A DNA stretch of 64,000 nucleotides from Dioscorea cayenensis subsp. rotundata (Eukaryota > Streptophyta > Magnoliopsida > Dioscoreales > Dioscoreaceae), in the NCBI RefSeq assembly GCF_009730915.1, contig NC_052481.1:20496461-20560460 (forward strand), in the 5' to 3' direction. Under the pieces are notes generated by a model. The model made no database searches. It was not told where the DNA came from and worked only from the letters and a program-made list of their open reading frames with translations. A program made the translations under genes and the position numbers. Below, piece after piece: positions 22,993-34,859 of the stretch; the stretch's first letter is position 1, and each line of letters starts with the position of its first letter.

Positions 22993-24837
22993 TCAGAGTT
23001 GCAACACCAGCATGTTTTTTATCAGGAATGAAACACCATCTGCTTCAGGCAATGCATGCTTTCTTGATAATCGGCTCCACCGCGGTTCAGGATCAGAAAC
23101 AGAACACACAGTTAAGAAATCAACTAGCTGACCAAATATTTTAAAAATCTCTGTACCATAAATCTTATCGTCATCAGCTACAAAGGTTGCATTCCTGTCC
23201 ATGGGAGCATCAGGGTGTCTTGAAACCTCAGACCATGTGTGATGCCATATATCAAACTCCCATAACTTCCTCACAGCTTTCTCCCTCCTGTTCAATAGCC
23301 CATCTGTGTCGCCCCACGATACGCATAGCATAAACAATCGACTATTACATGATATGAGGTTGAGTTTGTACTCTTGAATGCGCGGAGGTGGTTGGGATAC
23401 TTGGATCACAACCCACAAGCCCATCTCCAGATCATAGGCTGCAAGTTTATCATTCTCTGAGAAGACATAAAACTTCGCATTGCAAACAGCACCAGAACAA
23501 ACAGTCCCAAAATCTCTAGGCAATCTTGCAATTTCTATCCATTTATTTGTCACAGGATCATAGATTTCCCCAGTATCTAGAGGATGATACAATGATCCAG
23601 CACTAGAAATCCGATGACCACCAACGACGATCAGTGCGAATCTCAGCTGATTGTTGCTATTTTCTCTGGCAAATTCTGATGGTTCTCTGTTCAGTTCATG
23701 TGAATGGTGGCGAGTCTCATGAAGATAATCACTGACCTGACACCTGAGAGAAAACCTGTGAGGATCTTCATAAACATCCGAGATCCTAAACGACCGAGAC
23801 TTTAGATGATGGTTTGAGGAGCGATGAGTGTTTGCATTGAAAATGCTGCAATTGGCACTAACATGAAAGACTCCCAGGACAGGATGCAACCTTGCCGAGT
23901 TCATAGGTGCAGCTTTCCGCCACAAACCAGTCAAAGGATTGAATACCAACATCCCTTTGTGTACCTTAAAGGAGTCGTCATTCAATGGCAAGTTCAATTG
24001 GACAGAACTAGAGCAACCACCCACGATGTAAATCTCATTGCCCATGCTAGCAACTGAAAACATGAACCTATTCTTCAGCGCATCATCACTGATCCTATGC
24101 CACTGATCTAGTGAAACATCCAAAGCATGCATCTCACCATGATAAGATCTATTAGTTGAAATGCCAAACAAGAACAACCACGGACTCTGATAAGAACCCT
24201 GCAACCTCATCCGCATAAAATGCGGTGTGGTTGCCAGTAATTTCCACTTCTTGCACACTTGACGAGCAGCCAATAGAGATGTCAAGGGAAGCCGAATGAG
24301 AATCATCTCCATAACGTCATCAGGGAGTAATGGCATTTCAAATATAGGTTCTGGTTCACACACAGTTTCCTCAACATCCTTCGCCTTTTTTGAAATTTTC
24401 CACTGGAACAAACTAGCAGTGCCATGAGCCAAGCATTCGACATCGATTTTTTCAACCCCAGAAGCCAGCCTATGCAGCATGCAGTCCTCTGAAACATTAG
24501 ACCTTTTCCTGAAACTCAAATCAAAATCATCACAAGCACCAACTCTACATCCGCCACCTCTTATATAACGACTAATGAGACCAGAAGACGAACACCTTGC
24601 CTGTGTTCTTCCCCAACTCCAATACATACCTTGGCTACTCTTTTTCTTCTTCTTCTTCTTATTCAAGGCCACATTTTTTGACAACCTTAAAGCACTGAAA
24701 TCCCTCTGAAGAGATGAATCTCCATTGGAGAGCTCATCAGCAATCCCACTAGCCCTAATCACTCCCTCAGAAAAATGATTCAAGAGAGTTACCCTACTAC
24801 TACTTTTTGATCTATTCAAATCACTCACATTTACCAT
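22993..24837 (-). CDS. F-box/kelch-repeat protein, At5g42350 (CFK1)-like
   Basis: A single uninterrupted frame on the minus strand. I take the ATG at 24837 (MVNVSDLNRSKSSS), giving 614 residues. An upstream in-frame ATG at 24882 would add 15 residues rich in Cys and Val that do not look family-like. A lysine run (KKKKKKK) lies at about residues 60-66. The F-box is at about 167-210 (LPDDVMEMILIRLPLTSLLA..CKKW), and its partner would be SKP1 in an SCF ubiquitin ligase. Kelch-like repeats follow (IYIVGG, FALIVVGGHR, GEIYDPVTNKW, KLAAYDLEMGLW, KLWEFDIWHHTW). Overall layout matches Arabidopsis At5g42350/At5g42360. The target protein is unknown. Its stop lies about 100 bp from the stop of glycosyltransferase copy 3, in convergent orientation. 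Confidence 0.88.
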   Translation of the reverse strand: MVNVSDLNRSKSSSRVTLLNHFSEGVIRASGIADELSNGDSSLQRDFSALRLSKNVALNKKKKKKKSSQGMYWSWGRTQARCSSSGLISRYIRGGGCRVGACDDFDLSFRKRSNVSEDCMLHRLASGVEKIDVECLAHGTASLFQWKISKKAKDVEETVCEPEPIFEMPLLPDDVMEMILIRLPLTSLLAARQVCKKWKLLATTPHFMRMRLQGSYQSPWLFLFGISTNRSYHGEMHALDVSLDQWHRISDDALKNRFMFSVASMGNEIYIVGGCSSSVQLNLPLNDDSFKVHKGMLVFNPLTGLWRKAAPMNSARLHPVLGVFHVSANCSIFNANTHRSSNHHLKSRSFRISDVYEDPHRFSLRCQVSDYLHETRHHSHELNREPSEFARENSNNQLRFALIVVGGHRISSAGSLYHPLDTGEIYDPVTNKWIEIARLPRDFGTVCSGAVCNAKFYVFSENDKLAAYDLEMGLWVVIQVSQPPPRIQEYKLNLISCNSRLFMLCVSWGDTDGLLNRREKAVRKLWEFDIWHHTWSEVSRHPDAPMDRNATFVADDDKIYGTEIFKIFGQLVDFLTVCSVSDPEPRWSRLSRKHALPEADGVSFLIKNMLVLQL

Positions 24838-25470
24838 TTTCCGTACACAAATGACACACAAACACACAATACAATCACTCAATCCTCAAACCCTAACCTT
24901 TCATCTACTCAATTATCATTTTTCAAAGAAAAATTCCACCTTTCCTTTTCTAATTCTGGCAATCATACAAGAAACCACAAACCAACAGCTAAAGATCACA
25001 CCTTTAACACCTAAAACAATTCACCATTCAAAGAGTCCAAAGAAAACCTAAAGTCAAAGCAATACCGAAGAAATCCAAGAATCAAACTCTAGAATCACTC
25101 AATGATCACCAAAATATACACAATAAATTCACAGCGGCAACCAAATCAATCAATATAAAGAAGAAATCCAAAGCTAGAGAAACAAACCCTAATGGCGGGA
25201 ACCGAAAGAGATTTGGAGCTGGATTCCATGGAAATCCATCGAGTTTCCAGATCTGGGAATGCGGTTGCTGATCATCAGCTTTATAACCATAAATCACTAT
25301 AAAGAAAAAAAACACACTCATTATTCTCACTTAAAAATTGACTTACAACGGGACCCACGCGAACGTGAGAAATTAATGGCAACGGTCCGTTTTTGGGTTC
25401 AAAAAGTCTGGTCCTCATAAATTCGGCATATGCGAGTACATTGACCAATGGGTCAACACTGCCACGTGTG
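24838..25470 (-). promoter_or_regulatory. 5' leader and promoter of the F-box/kelch gene
   Basis: A TATAAA on the minus strand (25280-25285) lies about 440 bp upstream of the ATG, leaving a long leader that could hold an intron. A G-box-like CCACGTGT sits at 25462-25469, about 180 bp further upstream. The motifs are seen; their function is inferred. The short open frames here are not convincing genes. Confidence 0.5.
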
Positions 25471-26104
25471 TATTTATCAAAGATATAGACATAATAAAGA
25501 AATTGAAAATATAATTAGTGGCTTATCCATATCTCTTAAAATATTTTTTTATTAGTACTAAAATAATAAATAATTGTGTTTATATTTATTTCTATTTTTA
25601 TGTTTTGTTTGTTTATAATATAAAAGTTTTAATTTATATTAAACACATAGAAAAATAGATTTACAAATTTGTTGATGTCTTTTCAATAGAATCACTATGG
25701 CTACTTGTGTGTTCTTACTATTCAGATGTAGAAGCTGTTGAACATTTGCAAAGTGCATCCAATTTGAAGGGTCTGAGAAACTCTCTTATTGGAATGATAT
25801 GTTGATCTACTTAGATCGAACGCAATAATGGAATTTTCTCTTGCATTACTTTAGAATATCCTTCAATTATGTGGAAATTTGACCATTTATTTATCATTTG
25901 GATAAATACATCTCAGGATACCAAAAAACTGAACTACAAGAGCACATCCCAACGATCAAGTGGAGCCTCAATTTTGCAAGGTTCCTGTTGCCACCCTCTA
26001 CAGAAACATCTATGGCTTTGTTTGGGAGGAAGGGTTGAGGGGGGGTTTGGAGATAAGGGTTCTTTGACCTTTGCATGGGGAGAAGAGTTAGAGGAGGGAG
26101 TAAG
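25471..26104. other. Intergenic DNA, possible end of a DNA element
   Basis: AT-rich to about 25980, then a G-rich stretch starting CTTTGTTTGGGAGGAAGGG (26013). The inverse complement of a weakly similar end, TTGTTTGGATGAGGTTTAGG, is found near 27421-27440. These may be the ends of a composite transposon, but the match is short. No gene seen. Confidence 0.4.
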
Positions 26105-26106
26105 GG

Positions 26107-26825
26107 TTTAGAAGGTAAATGGAGGGTTGAAAACACTCCATTTCTAAACCATCCAAATTGAATGATTGAGAAGAGTTGTTAATTTTATGGACAAAAATAT
26201 TCTTAAAACTTTGTAATAACTAATAATATTTTTATATTTTATTACAAAATATAAAAATATTATTAGTGTCTTGTGGGACGGGGCCTCCGTGGGCAGCTAG
26301 GGTTTTCCTTCACTGAGATTTGGAGAAAAGGGGAAGAGGAAAAAGAAGATGAAGAGAGAAGAGAGAGAAAGACAAGGGAAAAGAGGAAAAGATGAGATAG
26401 GCTACTTGCCCACCAATTTCTTGCTTCACAAAATATATACTCCAATAACAACCACTACTATGAGTGTCTTGTGCCTCACGCTATCACTCGCTATTGGTTA
26501 AGGATTACAATCAGTATGATAATTATATGGTAGTTCCTTTGCTTCATCCCATGATATAATCCCTAAAATGCGTCACAGCTGTCATCCTTCGATTGCTCCT
26601 CTGCAGCCTGTTGTCCCTTTGACTGTTGACCACCATATCATTGGTAGCTTGCTTTTTGTTGACCACCACTTGCTCCTCATTGACTGTTACAGTTTAGAAA
26701 GTAAATGGAGGGTTGAAAACACTCCATTTCTAAACCATCCAAATTGGAGGATTGAGAAGAGTTGTTAATTTTATGGACGAAAATATTCTTAAAACTTTGT
26801 AATAAATAATAATATTTTTATATTT
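26107..26825 (+). repeat. Direct repeat of about 133 bp, copies at 26107-26240 and 26693-26825
   Basis: Both copies run from GTTTAGAA(G/A)GTAAATGGAGG through AACACTCCATTTCTAAACCA and TTAATTTTATGGAC(A/G)AAAA to TAATAATATTTTTATATTTT with only a few differences. Within each unit, GGAGGGTTGAAAACACTCC is a small hairpin. The 450 bp between holds an A/G-rich stretch and no gene. Confidence 0.88.
26219..26267. repeat. Perfect 22-bp inverted repeat with 5-base loop
   Basis: The arm at 26219-26240 (ACTAATAATATTTTTATATT, then TT) is exactly complementary to 26246-26267, around the loop ATTAC. The second copy of the flanking direct repeat (26693-26825) has only the left arm. Confidence 0.93.
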
Positions 26826-27082
26826 TGGGAGTGAATAAAAAAAAAAACCCTATCACTGAGCTTCCTCTCCTCTCATCGCTAAAGATCCACTGATGTTATA
26901 ATTTTATTGGATGAAAATATCTTTTTTCTTATGTCACTTAATCATTTTTCTAGTAATACTTAATTGAGATTATTGATTAGATTTATTTATTGATCCATTA
27001 TTTATCATTATATAATATTTGAAACTTGAAGGATATTTTGGTAATAACAGTATATAAATTTCTTTTATATTACCTTCAAAAC
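26826..27082. other. AT-rich intergenic DNA
   Basis: Nothing recognisable apart from an A run at 26838-26848. Confidence 0.5.
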
Positions 27083-27100
27083 CTTTTTAATTTTACATTT

Positions 27101-27330
27101 TTTTTTTGGGGAAGAGGAGCGGGGCGAACCCACTAGAGACCCCAAGGACGTGCACAAGCCTCGCTGGAACAAGTGGGGACGAAGCCGCGCTCACGTGGGC
27201 GCTGGAACCACTCGTACACAATCACTATTCACAACTCACAGAAATGTGCCATCAGCCGAGAATCGAACTCTCACCACTCGGTGAGAGCTCTATTGGCGAC
27301 CCGTGTACCAATAGACCCGCAGGTCGTTGG
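27101..27330 (-). mobile_element. tRNA-derived SINE (second family) with 18-bp target duplication
   Basis: An 18-bp direct repeat CTTTTTAATTTTACATTT flanks the block at 27083-27100 and 27331-27348. Read on the minus strand, it starts CCAACGACCTGCGGGTC, has a box-B-like AGTTCGATTCTC (about 27258-27270), and ends in a poly-A (the T run at 27101-27107). It is GC-rich, unlike its surroundings, and unrelated in body sequence to the SINE at 8440. The open frames at 27106-27442 are products of this insertion, not genes. Confidence 0.87.
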
Positions 27331-27443
27331 CTTTTTAATTTTACATTTGCCCCAAACAAGATATGGGTTGATCCCTTCCCTTCCCTTCCCTTTCCTTACT
27401 TTACTTTATGAACCCTTCCTAAACCTCATCCAAACAACATAAC

Positions 27444-27800
27444 ATGATAAAATTTTTCCTACCTCTATCATGGGAAAAGTTTTCCAGGAAAAACATAAGA
27501 TCCCGCTGCGTTTTGATCGTAAAATTCAATTCCATACAGCGTTGTTTATAATTTTAATAATTTTTTTAAAATTTTCCAAGGAAAATTGATGCAATCAAAT
27601 AACAAATGAGGGCTTTTCATAGAAAATGTTACATTTTCATGGAAAATAAGAGCAATCAAACAACAAAATCTGAATTTTTCATTAAATTTTTTTGATTTTC
27701 TAGCTAGAAAATAATGCCAATTAAACGACTATTTTTTTTTCATTTTCTATGAAATTTTTTTTTTTCAGCCATTTTCCATGCTACCAATCAAACATAATCT
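27444..27800 (-). mobile_element. PIF/Harbinger-like MITE, copy B, truncated at one end
   Basis: On the minus strand it begins GATTATGTTTGATTGGTAGC next to TAA (27801-27803) and follows copy A (CATGGAAAATGGCTG, TTGTTTGATTGCTCTT, CATCAATTTTCC). The other inverted repeat is missing; homology fades near 27444. Confidence 0.75.
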
Positions 27801-28092
27801 TAATGAAGTTAAGGGAAATAAAATAATACGAGGTTGAAAAAAAAATAATTTTTCCAAAATTATTTAAAAAGAGGAAAAAAAAGGAAAAATCATATTATTC
27901 AAATATTAAGAAAAGAATATATATATATATATATATATGTTGGCACTTATGCTGGATTACGTCCAATAGGAAAGCGCCACATCGGATTGGCCACGCAAAA
28001 CGAGTTTTTCTTTGAAGATCTTGAAAGGCAGTGACCCCCCTTCGATCCGGTTCGCAGCTTCGAACAACGAAGAGCTCGAGCTCGCCGGCGAA

Positions 28093-31000
28093 ATGGAGGG
28101 AAGGGAACGAGCAAAGAGCATTCAATCCATTAGCTTGGTCTTGGTCCTCATCTCGGCGGTGTTCGTTCCGGTTCTATCCATTGATGACAAGTGCGGGGCT
28201 TGCAATGCCGTCGCGGTGATCTATCTAACTCCTTTCCTTGCTTTCTCGTTTTGATATTTGATTTGATTTTAGGGAATGTTGATTTTGTGTTCTGGATTAT
28301 AGTTTTTCATTGTGGAATTTTATTGGAACTGATTGTTGTATTGAATGATTTGCAGGGTGAGATTGAGCTTGGACTTTTGAGAGTAAGTGTTCATTATCGT
28401 TGATTTTGAACTGATTTAACAATGAAAGACTTGTTTTTCTATCTAAATCCATTCATATTATTTGTCAAGAATGAAATTTTTGTTACGCCTTTACCAAATA
28501 TGCTGTTCGCACATTGCTTTTTTTTATATATTTTTGGTCAATCTCATGAATCTCATGTGATTCTAGTAATGCAGTATTCTGACCATTTCTCTATGAACAA
28601 GTTCTGTTTTGGGTTAAAATAAAAAAATAATTAAAATTTCCATGCTCAAGAGAATGTTAATGTGTTGTTTGTACATTGTTTTTGTTTTATATTTTGTTCA
28701 ATCTCTTGTGATTCTAGTAATGCAGCAGTCTGGCAAGAGAATAAGTTTTGTTTCCTGAGTTCTTTAATTTGGGAAAAACATGTCATATTTTCTAAATGCT
28801 CATGAGAATGTACTCTCACAAATAAGTATTTGCTTCTAATAAGAGGATATCCAGAACCATTATTTGTTTTGAGAAATTAGTTATTAGTTGTTTCATAGCA
28901 TAATCTTAGTTGGAAGTAAATAGAGACTCCTTTCTGTCAACTGTCGAATATCCATGTTCCTCCATCCTCTTCTATCTTGGCATCATGTAACTTGATTTAC
29001 CATTAGTTCTTTGTTGTTCTAAATTTAGTCTTTGACCATCGGTTATGTCAAATATGTCATATTATTTATATGATTGATTTTCCTGTCATTATATTCCAGG
29101 AAAAACCAAGAAACCATTTGGACATGCGACACCGTTTGGACTCCAAGGGCCAGCGTGAAGGGAAAGTCATTGATTATAAGTATCAACTTGAAATCTGATC
29201 CCTCAATGATTTGATTTTTTTTAAGCAATTCTTTCTTTGATAATGTCTGGTTGAATTTGTAATTGTACGCTAAAGTTGAAGATCAAATCATTTATATACA
29301 ATGTAAAATATTATTTCTAGGGGAATATGCTTTAGTGTACTAGTTTATTTCATATATTTAATTTTATAACCAGCTGAAATATAACTCCCAATGTCTATTT
29401 TCTCTGTTTCTAGGGTCAGCGAGTTGAGAGTTGTTGAACTCTTGGATGGCCTCTGCGAGAAAATGCTTGACTACACTCTGGAGAAGGTAAATTGTTTCAT
29501 TTTCTGACCTAAGCACATTGTCACACATAAGGAATGGTGCTTTTGTTTGATCCAGGCGCATTCAGTTTCTATCTTCTATTTTGCTGAAATGTATGGTGAA
29601 TCTTGCAGGTGGATTCAGGTAAAAAAGAATGGATCAAAGTAAAGGACTGGGACAGCCTCAAAGCAGGTAGAAATTTTCAGTTTCATTCAGAATTAAAGTT
29701 ACAAGTCATTTGCTTCTCCTGTGTTGGAATATTATGTCAAAGTTTTGGTGTACTTTTTCTTAAAGAGTTTGCAAATTTCCTATTAATCTATAAGGTTTCA
29801 CTATTACTTATCATGATTATTTTACAATATTTGACATCTTGGTTATACATATACACATTTAAATCATCTTCCTTCTGGATGACATATCTTAGATAAAAAT
29901 CTTTGCATGAAATTTTAAGTTTGGAAATCTACTTATCATTAATATCTGCACAGTTGCCCCCTGTGGCCTTTCTTACTCAAACTTTGAATTTTCTGATACT
30001 GTGACCTACATCTGCGTTGCCGTGTGATGATTCTGGTGTTGCAGCTGCATATCATAGCCAAAAGTGATGTTATGCCACTAGTAATATTTGAAATGTTTTA
30101 TGTGCAGTGTTACTATGCGTGTCTAACATTGGAAGCATATATACATAGATATACATGTGTGGAGAATATTGGAGCAGACCAAATTGTTTTGGAGAAATAG
30201 AACTTTGAAGGGATTTAAACCGTATTAAAATTTAAATTAAGATAAAATAAAAAATTTCAAATGATGGAAGTTCATGAATGTTGCTATAAACGATATAGAA
30301 AGATAAGAATAGATTAAAAGAAAAAAATTTATTAATTTATGAAGTTTAAAAAGATAAATAAAAGATTAGATAATTTTAAACATTACAAGATTGAAATTGA
30401 GAATCAAGAAAATATTAAGGATGTGTTTGATTGGCAACATGGAAAATGGCTGGAAAAGAAAATTTTTCCATGGAAAAATTTTACATGGAAAATGAAAAAA
30501 TAGTCATTTGATTGGTATTATTTTTTAGCTAAAAAATCAAAAATTTTCTATGAAAAATTCAGATTTTGTTGTTTGATTGCTCTTATTTTACACGGAAAAT
30601 AAAACATTTTCCCTTGGAAAAAGCCTCATTGCATCAATTTTCCTTGGAAAAAAGTTACATTTTCCATGGATTTTTTTTAAATTAATTTAAATTTTTTTTT
30701 AAAAAAATTTAAAGAAAAATGAAAAACTTTTCTTCTAAATTTTTAAAAGAAAAGTTATTTTAAACATTTCGCACGCCCAACTTTTCCTATGAGGCAGGAA
30801 AATTTTTTTACTAGGGAAAATAGGGTCACATGATAGAGTTTATGTGGCAAACAAACTGCCTAGAAAATTTTTCTAGGGCAATAAAACACAGCCTAAGATT
30901 TATTTTGGGAAGGAGATAAGGGAAATGAAGCACAAGGGGCTATGAGGGAATATTTTTGACACTCCTGTACTTAGTTTGTTATAACTGGACCCAACTGTGT

Positions 31001-32170
31001 AACAAACCTTATATTTATTTTTTCTGGATAATTATGGAAAATATTGTTTATGATAACAATATTGCCCCTAATTATCTCTGCATGCATTATTTTTTTAATA
31101 ATATTCCTAGTTGATAAGAAGTAAGAAAATTGAAATTACTATCTCCCCTTATTCCCAGTACTCTTCTATCCTCATTGTGAGAAATGTTCCACAATATATA
31201 TTTGTCTTCACTTTAATCCTTATTTATATTTAAATACACAATTTTTTTATGGTTTATAGTATTAATGAGATATACCATCCATTTGCAGATAAACCAAAAG
31301 CACGAGCATATTCAAAAGATTTATCTTCATATTGTGGAAGGTATAACTGCCATAATTTATGATGTATGAGAAATTCTCACCATATGCAATCTATCATAGA
31401 CCAAACTTCATATGACTGCCTATCTTGAGTGAAAGATTTGTTTCGCATTTGTTTATTCTTTATGTTGAATTTTTATGAGGATTTAACTTTTCTTGTGTAT
31501 GGGCGCAGGTTGCTTGAGGAAACAGAAGATGAGGTATGCTACTTAATCATGCAGCATGGTTCATGCTCTTGTTCATACTGTTGTTGGATTTTTTCTATTT
31601 TTTCTAAGAGAAAGTCAGGTGATGATGACTTTAATCTAACACAAGTTGATGGCCATATTACATCTAGGATTTTAGATATTTTTGACAAACAATTACTTTC
31701 AAAGATAAGAGCATTTTAAATGCCAGAAAGATTTGTGATTGTCCTCAACCAGCAGTTCAAAGTTCTCATTGCTCTCATTTATAATTGCACACTTTTTACT
31801 ATTAATATCTTACAAGCACAAAGTCCAGCTTCGTTTATGTACAGTAATGTTAATTATCTCTAGTAGCTATATGCTGCTAATTAAGTCAGAGTTCAATTGT
31901 TTCCTGTAGCTCACTGAGCAGATAAAACAAGGATCTGTTCAACCTGAGGATGTAAGCAAGATTTTGTGCCAAGATCTCAGCAAGCATTGCCGCAACGTGA
32001 GGTAGAATAAGTTCAGAAGCTATCTTAGAACATAAGTTTCAATATAATGCTTTTCAATGTTGAATTCAGACCACCCTTTAAACTATTATTTTCCAACCTG
32101 CAAGTTGATCTTTTTTTAATCTGTTGATTGCAGTGATTCCACATCTAAAGATGACCATAAAGAATTGTGA
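28093..32170 (+). CDS. Canopy/saposin-like ER protein (DUF3456, TLR4 regulator and MIR-interacting MSAP family)
   Basis: Nine exons join in frame with GT-AG introns: 28093-28215, 28356-28382 (27-bp microexon), 29100-29179, 29414-29486, 29609-29666, 31289-31340, 31509-31533, 31910-32001 and 32134-32170, giving 188 residues. Residues 1-30 form a signal peptide ending VFVPVLSI. The mature part starts DDKCGACNAVA, then EKPRNHLDMRHRLDSKGQRE, VSELRVVELLDGLCEKMLDY, SYCGRLLEETEDE and LCQDLSKHC; the paired cysteines give the saposin-like disulfide pattern. The C-terminus is HKEL, close to the KDEL retrieval signal. An ER-luminal accessory folding or glycoprotein-related role is expected from the family; the plant clients are unknown. 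Intron 5 is long because it hosts a MITE (30419-30893). Confidence 0.92.
30419..30893 (+). mobile_element. PIF/Harbinger-like MITE, copy C, in intron 5 of the canopy gene
   Basis: It begins GGATGTGTTTGATTGGCAAC and ends GGGCAATAAAACACAGCC, each end next to TAA (30416-30418, 30894-30896). The inside closely follows copy A over the first 250 bp and lacks the middle of copy A. Confidence 0.85.
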
Positions 32171-32915
32171 GGACAAAGCAAATAAATTATTGCTTTAAAT
32201 TTTTTAATCGGTGGATGATGAACAAGCTTGGCAACAAAACAATCCGTTTAATCATCTACAGAGGTCCCTTTTTTTAAATCATTTACTCATATAGACAAAT
32301 GTTATGATTATGTACTACTAAAACTAATGTGTACCTCAACTACATCCATTAATGTTTGAAAAGCTTCCAGTTATGAGTCAGATATCATAGAATGATATAC
32401 TCACAATGGTTTTGTTTCAAGCCTATTAATGTTTGAGCCTCTTTATCTTCCTTTTGTTGGAAAGCAGGCACATGAACAACAGTGAATGGACCGAAAGTAC
32501 ACAGATAGGAAAGCAGATAGGTGTGTGCTCTCTAGTCATCTTTGCAATAACCATCTTTTGCTTTCTGATTGCTACTTTTGGTCATTTTATCAATTTCATA
32601 CAATAGTTTGATCTGCACCTGAGCTTTTGCATTAAGTTTCTTGGACAATTATCTCTATTAAAGTTATGCAGACTCAGTGACAAAACTGCCAGTGTAAATG
32701 TACCACATCTTCACTTTCCACCTATTGTCCAACTAGAAGTTATTGTTTGCCAATTAGAACAACAAGCTTTTGTCTAGACAAATAGCAACAAAGATTGACA
32801 TTAGCATGAGGTATGGAAAAGCACATACTTCTCATTCACAAACAATCAATCAGTATCTTCAAATTTACAGGAGTTCAATGACAGAAAATAGACAGAAAAA
32901 CAAAAGGAAAATACA
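32171..32915. other. Convergent intergenic gap between the canopy and PP2C genes
   Basis: It holds the 3' untranslated regions of two facing genes. No further coding sequence or element is seen. Transcripts could overlap here. Confidence 0.6.
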
Positions 32916-34205
32916 TTAGATATTGTTGTCCATGACACCCTTAAGGAACTGTAGCCCCTCGGCCGATATGCTTCTCCGGACTCGAGACCTCGGGATCTCG
33001 ATCCGGGGAGGAGGATTGGGTGAAAAACATACAACTACTACGGTTAGATTATCACAAGTATTTCTGCTGAGAGCTTCGCGAACAAGCTCTTGCGAACACC
33101 GTTCGGGATCATTGTGAGCCATGAGCTCTTTCCGAACCATAGTCACCGCACACTGGCTGGTCATGACATCCCAGAGGCCATCACAACCCAATATTAGAAA
33201 CTCATCCTCCTCGGTAAGAATGGTCTTTTGTAACTCCGGTTCGGCACTCAAAGGGCAGAGCGAGCCCTTCGTGCCCTTAATGTGCCAATCTCCGAGAGCT
33301 CTTGCCACTGAGAGCTGGCCATTCAAGTAACCATCATACACAATGCCACCCAGTCTCTCGATTCGCAGCCTTTCGCTGTTGCAATTTGGCTTATGATCTA
33401 TGGATAGCTCGACCGCCCGACCTCGTCTCCCTAACACCGCTCTACAATCACCGGCATTGGCAATGTGCATAGTCCTGCAGTTCATGTACCAAAATTAGGA
33501 CCTACTTAAATAATGATTACTAGTTGGAAGTTTGAACAAATACAAACCTTCCAAAAATAAGAGCAGTCAGTGCAGTGGTGCCTGAAGAGCTATCAAGAGA
33601 ATGAGCATCAGCAAATGCATGATCAGCTCTAACAAATGCACTCTTCATGGCCTTATCAATGCAAATGGGGAAATGAGAGTCCTCAATTATGAACTTTAGT
33701 ATGTTCCTTCTCACATATGAAGCTGCATCTTTACCACCGTGGCCATCAAACACCTGCCAAACATGAACTATAACGTCTATAAACTCTAGAAAATGCAATG
33801 CATGATCAAATAAACCTCGGAAACTCACTCCATAGAAAGCCCCTGACAATGGAAAACTAGCAACACCATCAAGATGATCAACTAGATTATCCACACATAT
33901 GTGTTCATCTTCCATGTCCTGTTTAGGTCCAATCTCCGAATAGCTCCCGGACCGAAACACAGGCAAGAAACTGGGTTGCGCTTCCTCCGGTGGAGATGCT
34001 AAATCCTACAAACACAAGTATTTAGACACTTTCAAAGACGTATACAAATAGAATAACATACCGAATCTGTCGAACTAGCCAACCGAGCAGTGCTCACACA
34101 ATGCCGGATAACCGGCCGCAGTCGCGGAGGTTTTCCGGTTGTTCTCATAGGTTCAGTAACACTATCCTGACAATAATTAGGTGAGAAATCAGTTCCAGAC
34201 TCCAT
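32916..34205 (-). CDS. Protein phosphatase 2C (PP2C27/PP2C47-like)
   Basis: Four minus-strand exons, 34205-34062, 34005-33829, 33753-33548 and 33474-32916, join in frame to 361 residues. All metal-site motifs are present: [16 protein letters not shown] (first Asp), [46 protein letters not shown] and DNLTVVVV. The C-terminus [15 protein letters not shown] is typical of the Arabidopsis At2g33700/At3g51470 group. It removes phosphate from Ser/Thr using Mn/Mg, probably in the cytosol or nucleus; the substrate is unknown. The start at MESGTDF (34205) is preferred. In-frame ATGs at 34211 and 34298 exist, but the latter reads a hydrophobic stretch not expected for this group. The promoter has a palindromic G-box. 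Confidence 0.92.
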
Positions 34206-34859
34206 CTTCATCAATTCCCAATCCTCCAAACAACAAAAGCTCACAACTTTCCAAATGTTACCAATTTCCCAAACTCTAAATCCAACCAATACCAACAAAA
34301 CTCAATGATCCAAGATTGAGTTTTATGGGTCCAAAGGCAATAAATTTCCCCAACCCTCAACAACCACTCCAAATAGAAAAAAAGAATACCAACGTTCCAC
34401 GTTCAGAGAAGCACCATCAAAGCACTTGACTTACCACAAATTTCTCAACAACTCAAAACCCTAAGTACCATCAAAAACACCACCCACATTACCATGCTAA
34501 TAAAAATCTCCACCTAAATCACTAAAACCTCGTGCTTGAAAAAGAAAAAAAAAACCCTAACTAACTTTTTCTCCGTAAATAACAAGCATCAATTGATGTT
34601 AAACATCAATCATCAAAGCACTAACTAGATTTCCAAAGAAAAAGCCAAATGGGCCAAAATTTCAAAGAAAAAAAACAACTTTGCTACAAAATTAGCACTA
34701 GAGAACAAGAAAATGCACGAATTTCCAACCAAATCAACGAAACTATCACTTTCTCTTTGAAGAGAAGATCAAATTAGGGCAGAAAAAATCGGTGAAAAAG
34801 AAAGCGAAAGCAAGAAGATGACCAGAGAAGGAAGGGAGTGGAGAAAAACTGCACGTTTT

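Noticed and set aside
26013-27440. A composite transposon bounded by TTTGTTTGGG-like ends
   Set aside because: The end similarity is only about ten bases and no target duplication is visible; noted only as a possibility.
27106-27442. Two overlapping open frames of 89-101 residues
   Set aside because: They read antisense through the SINE and its flank.
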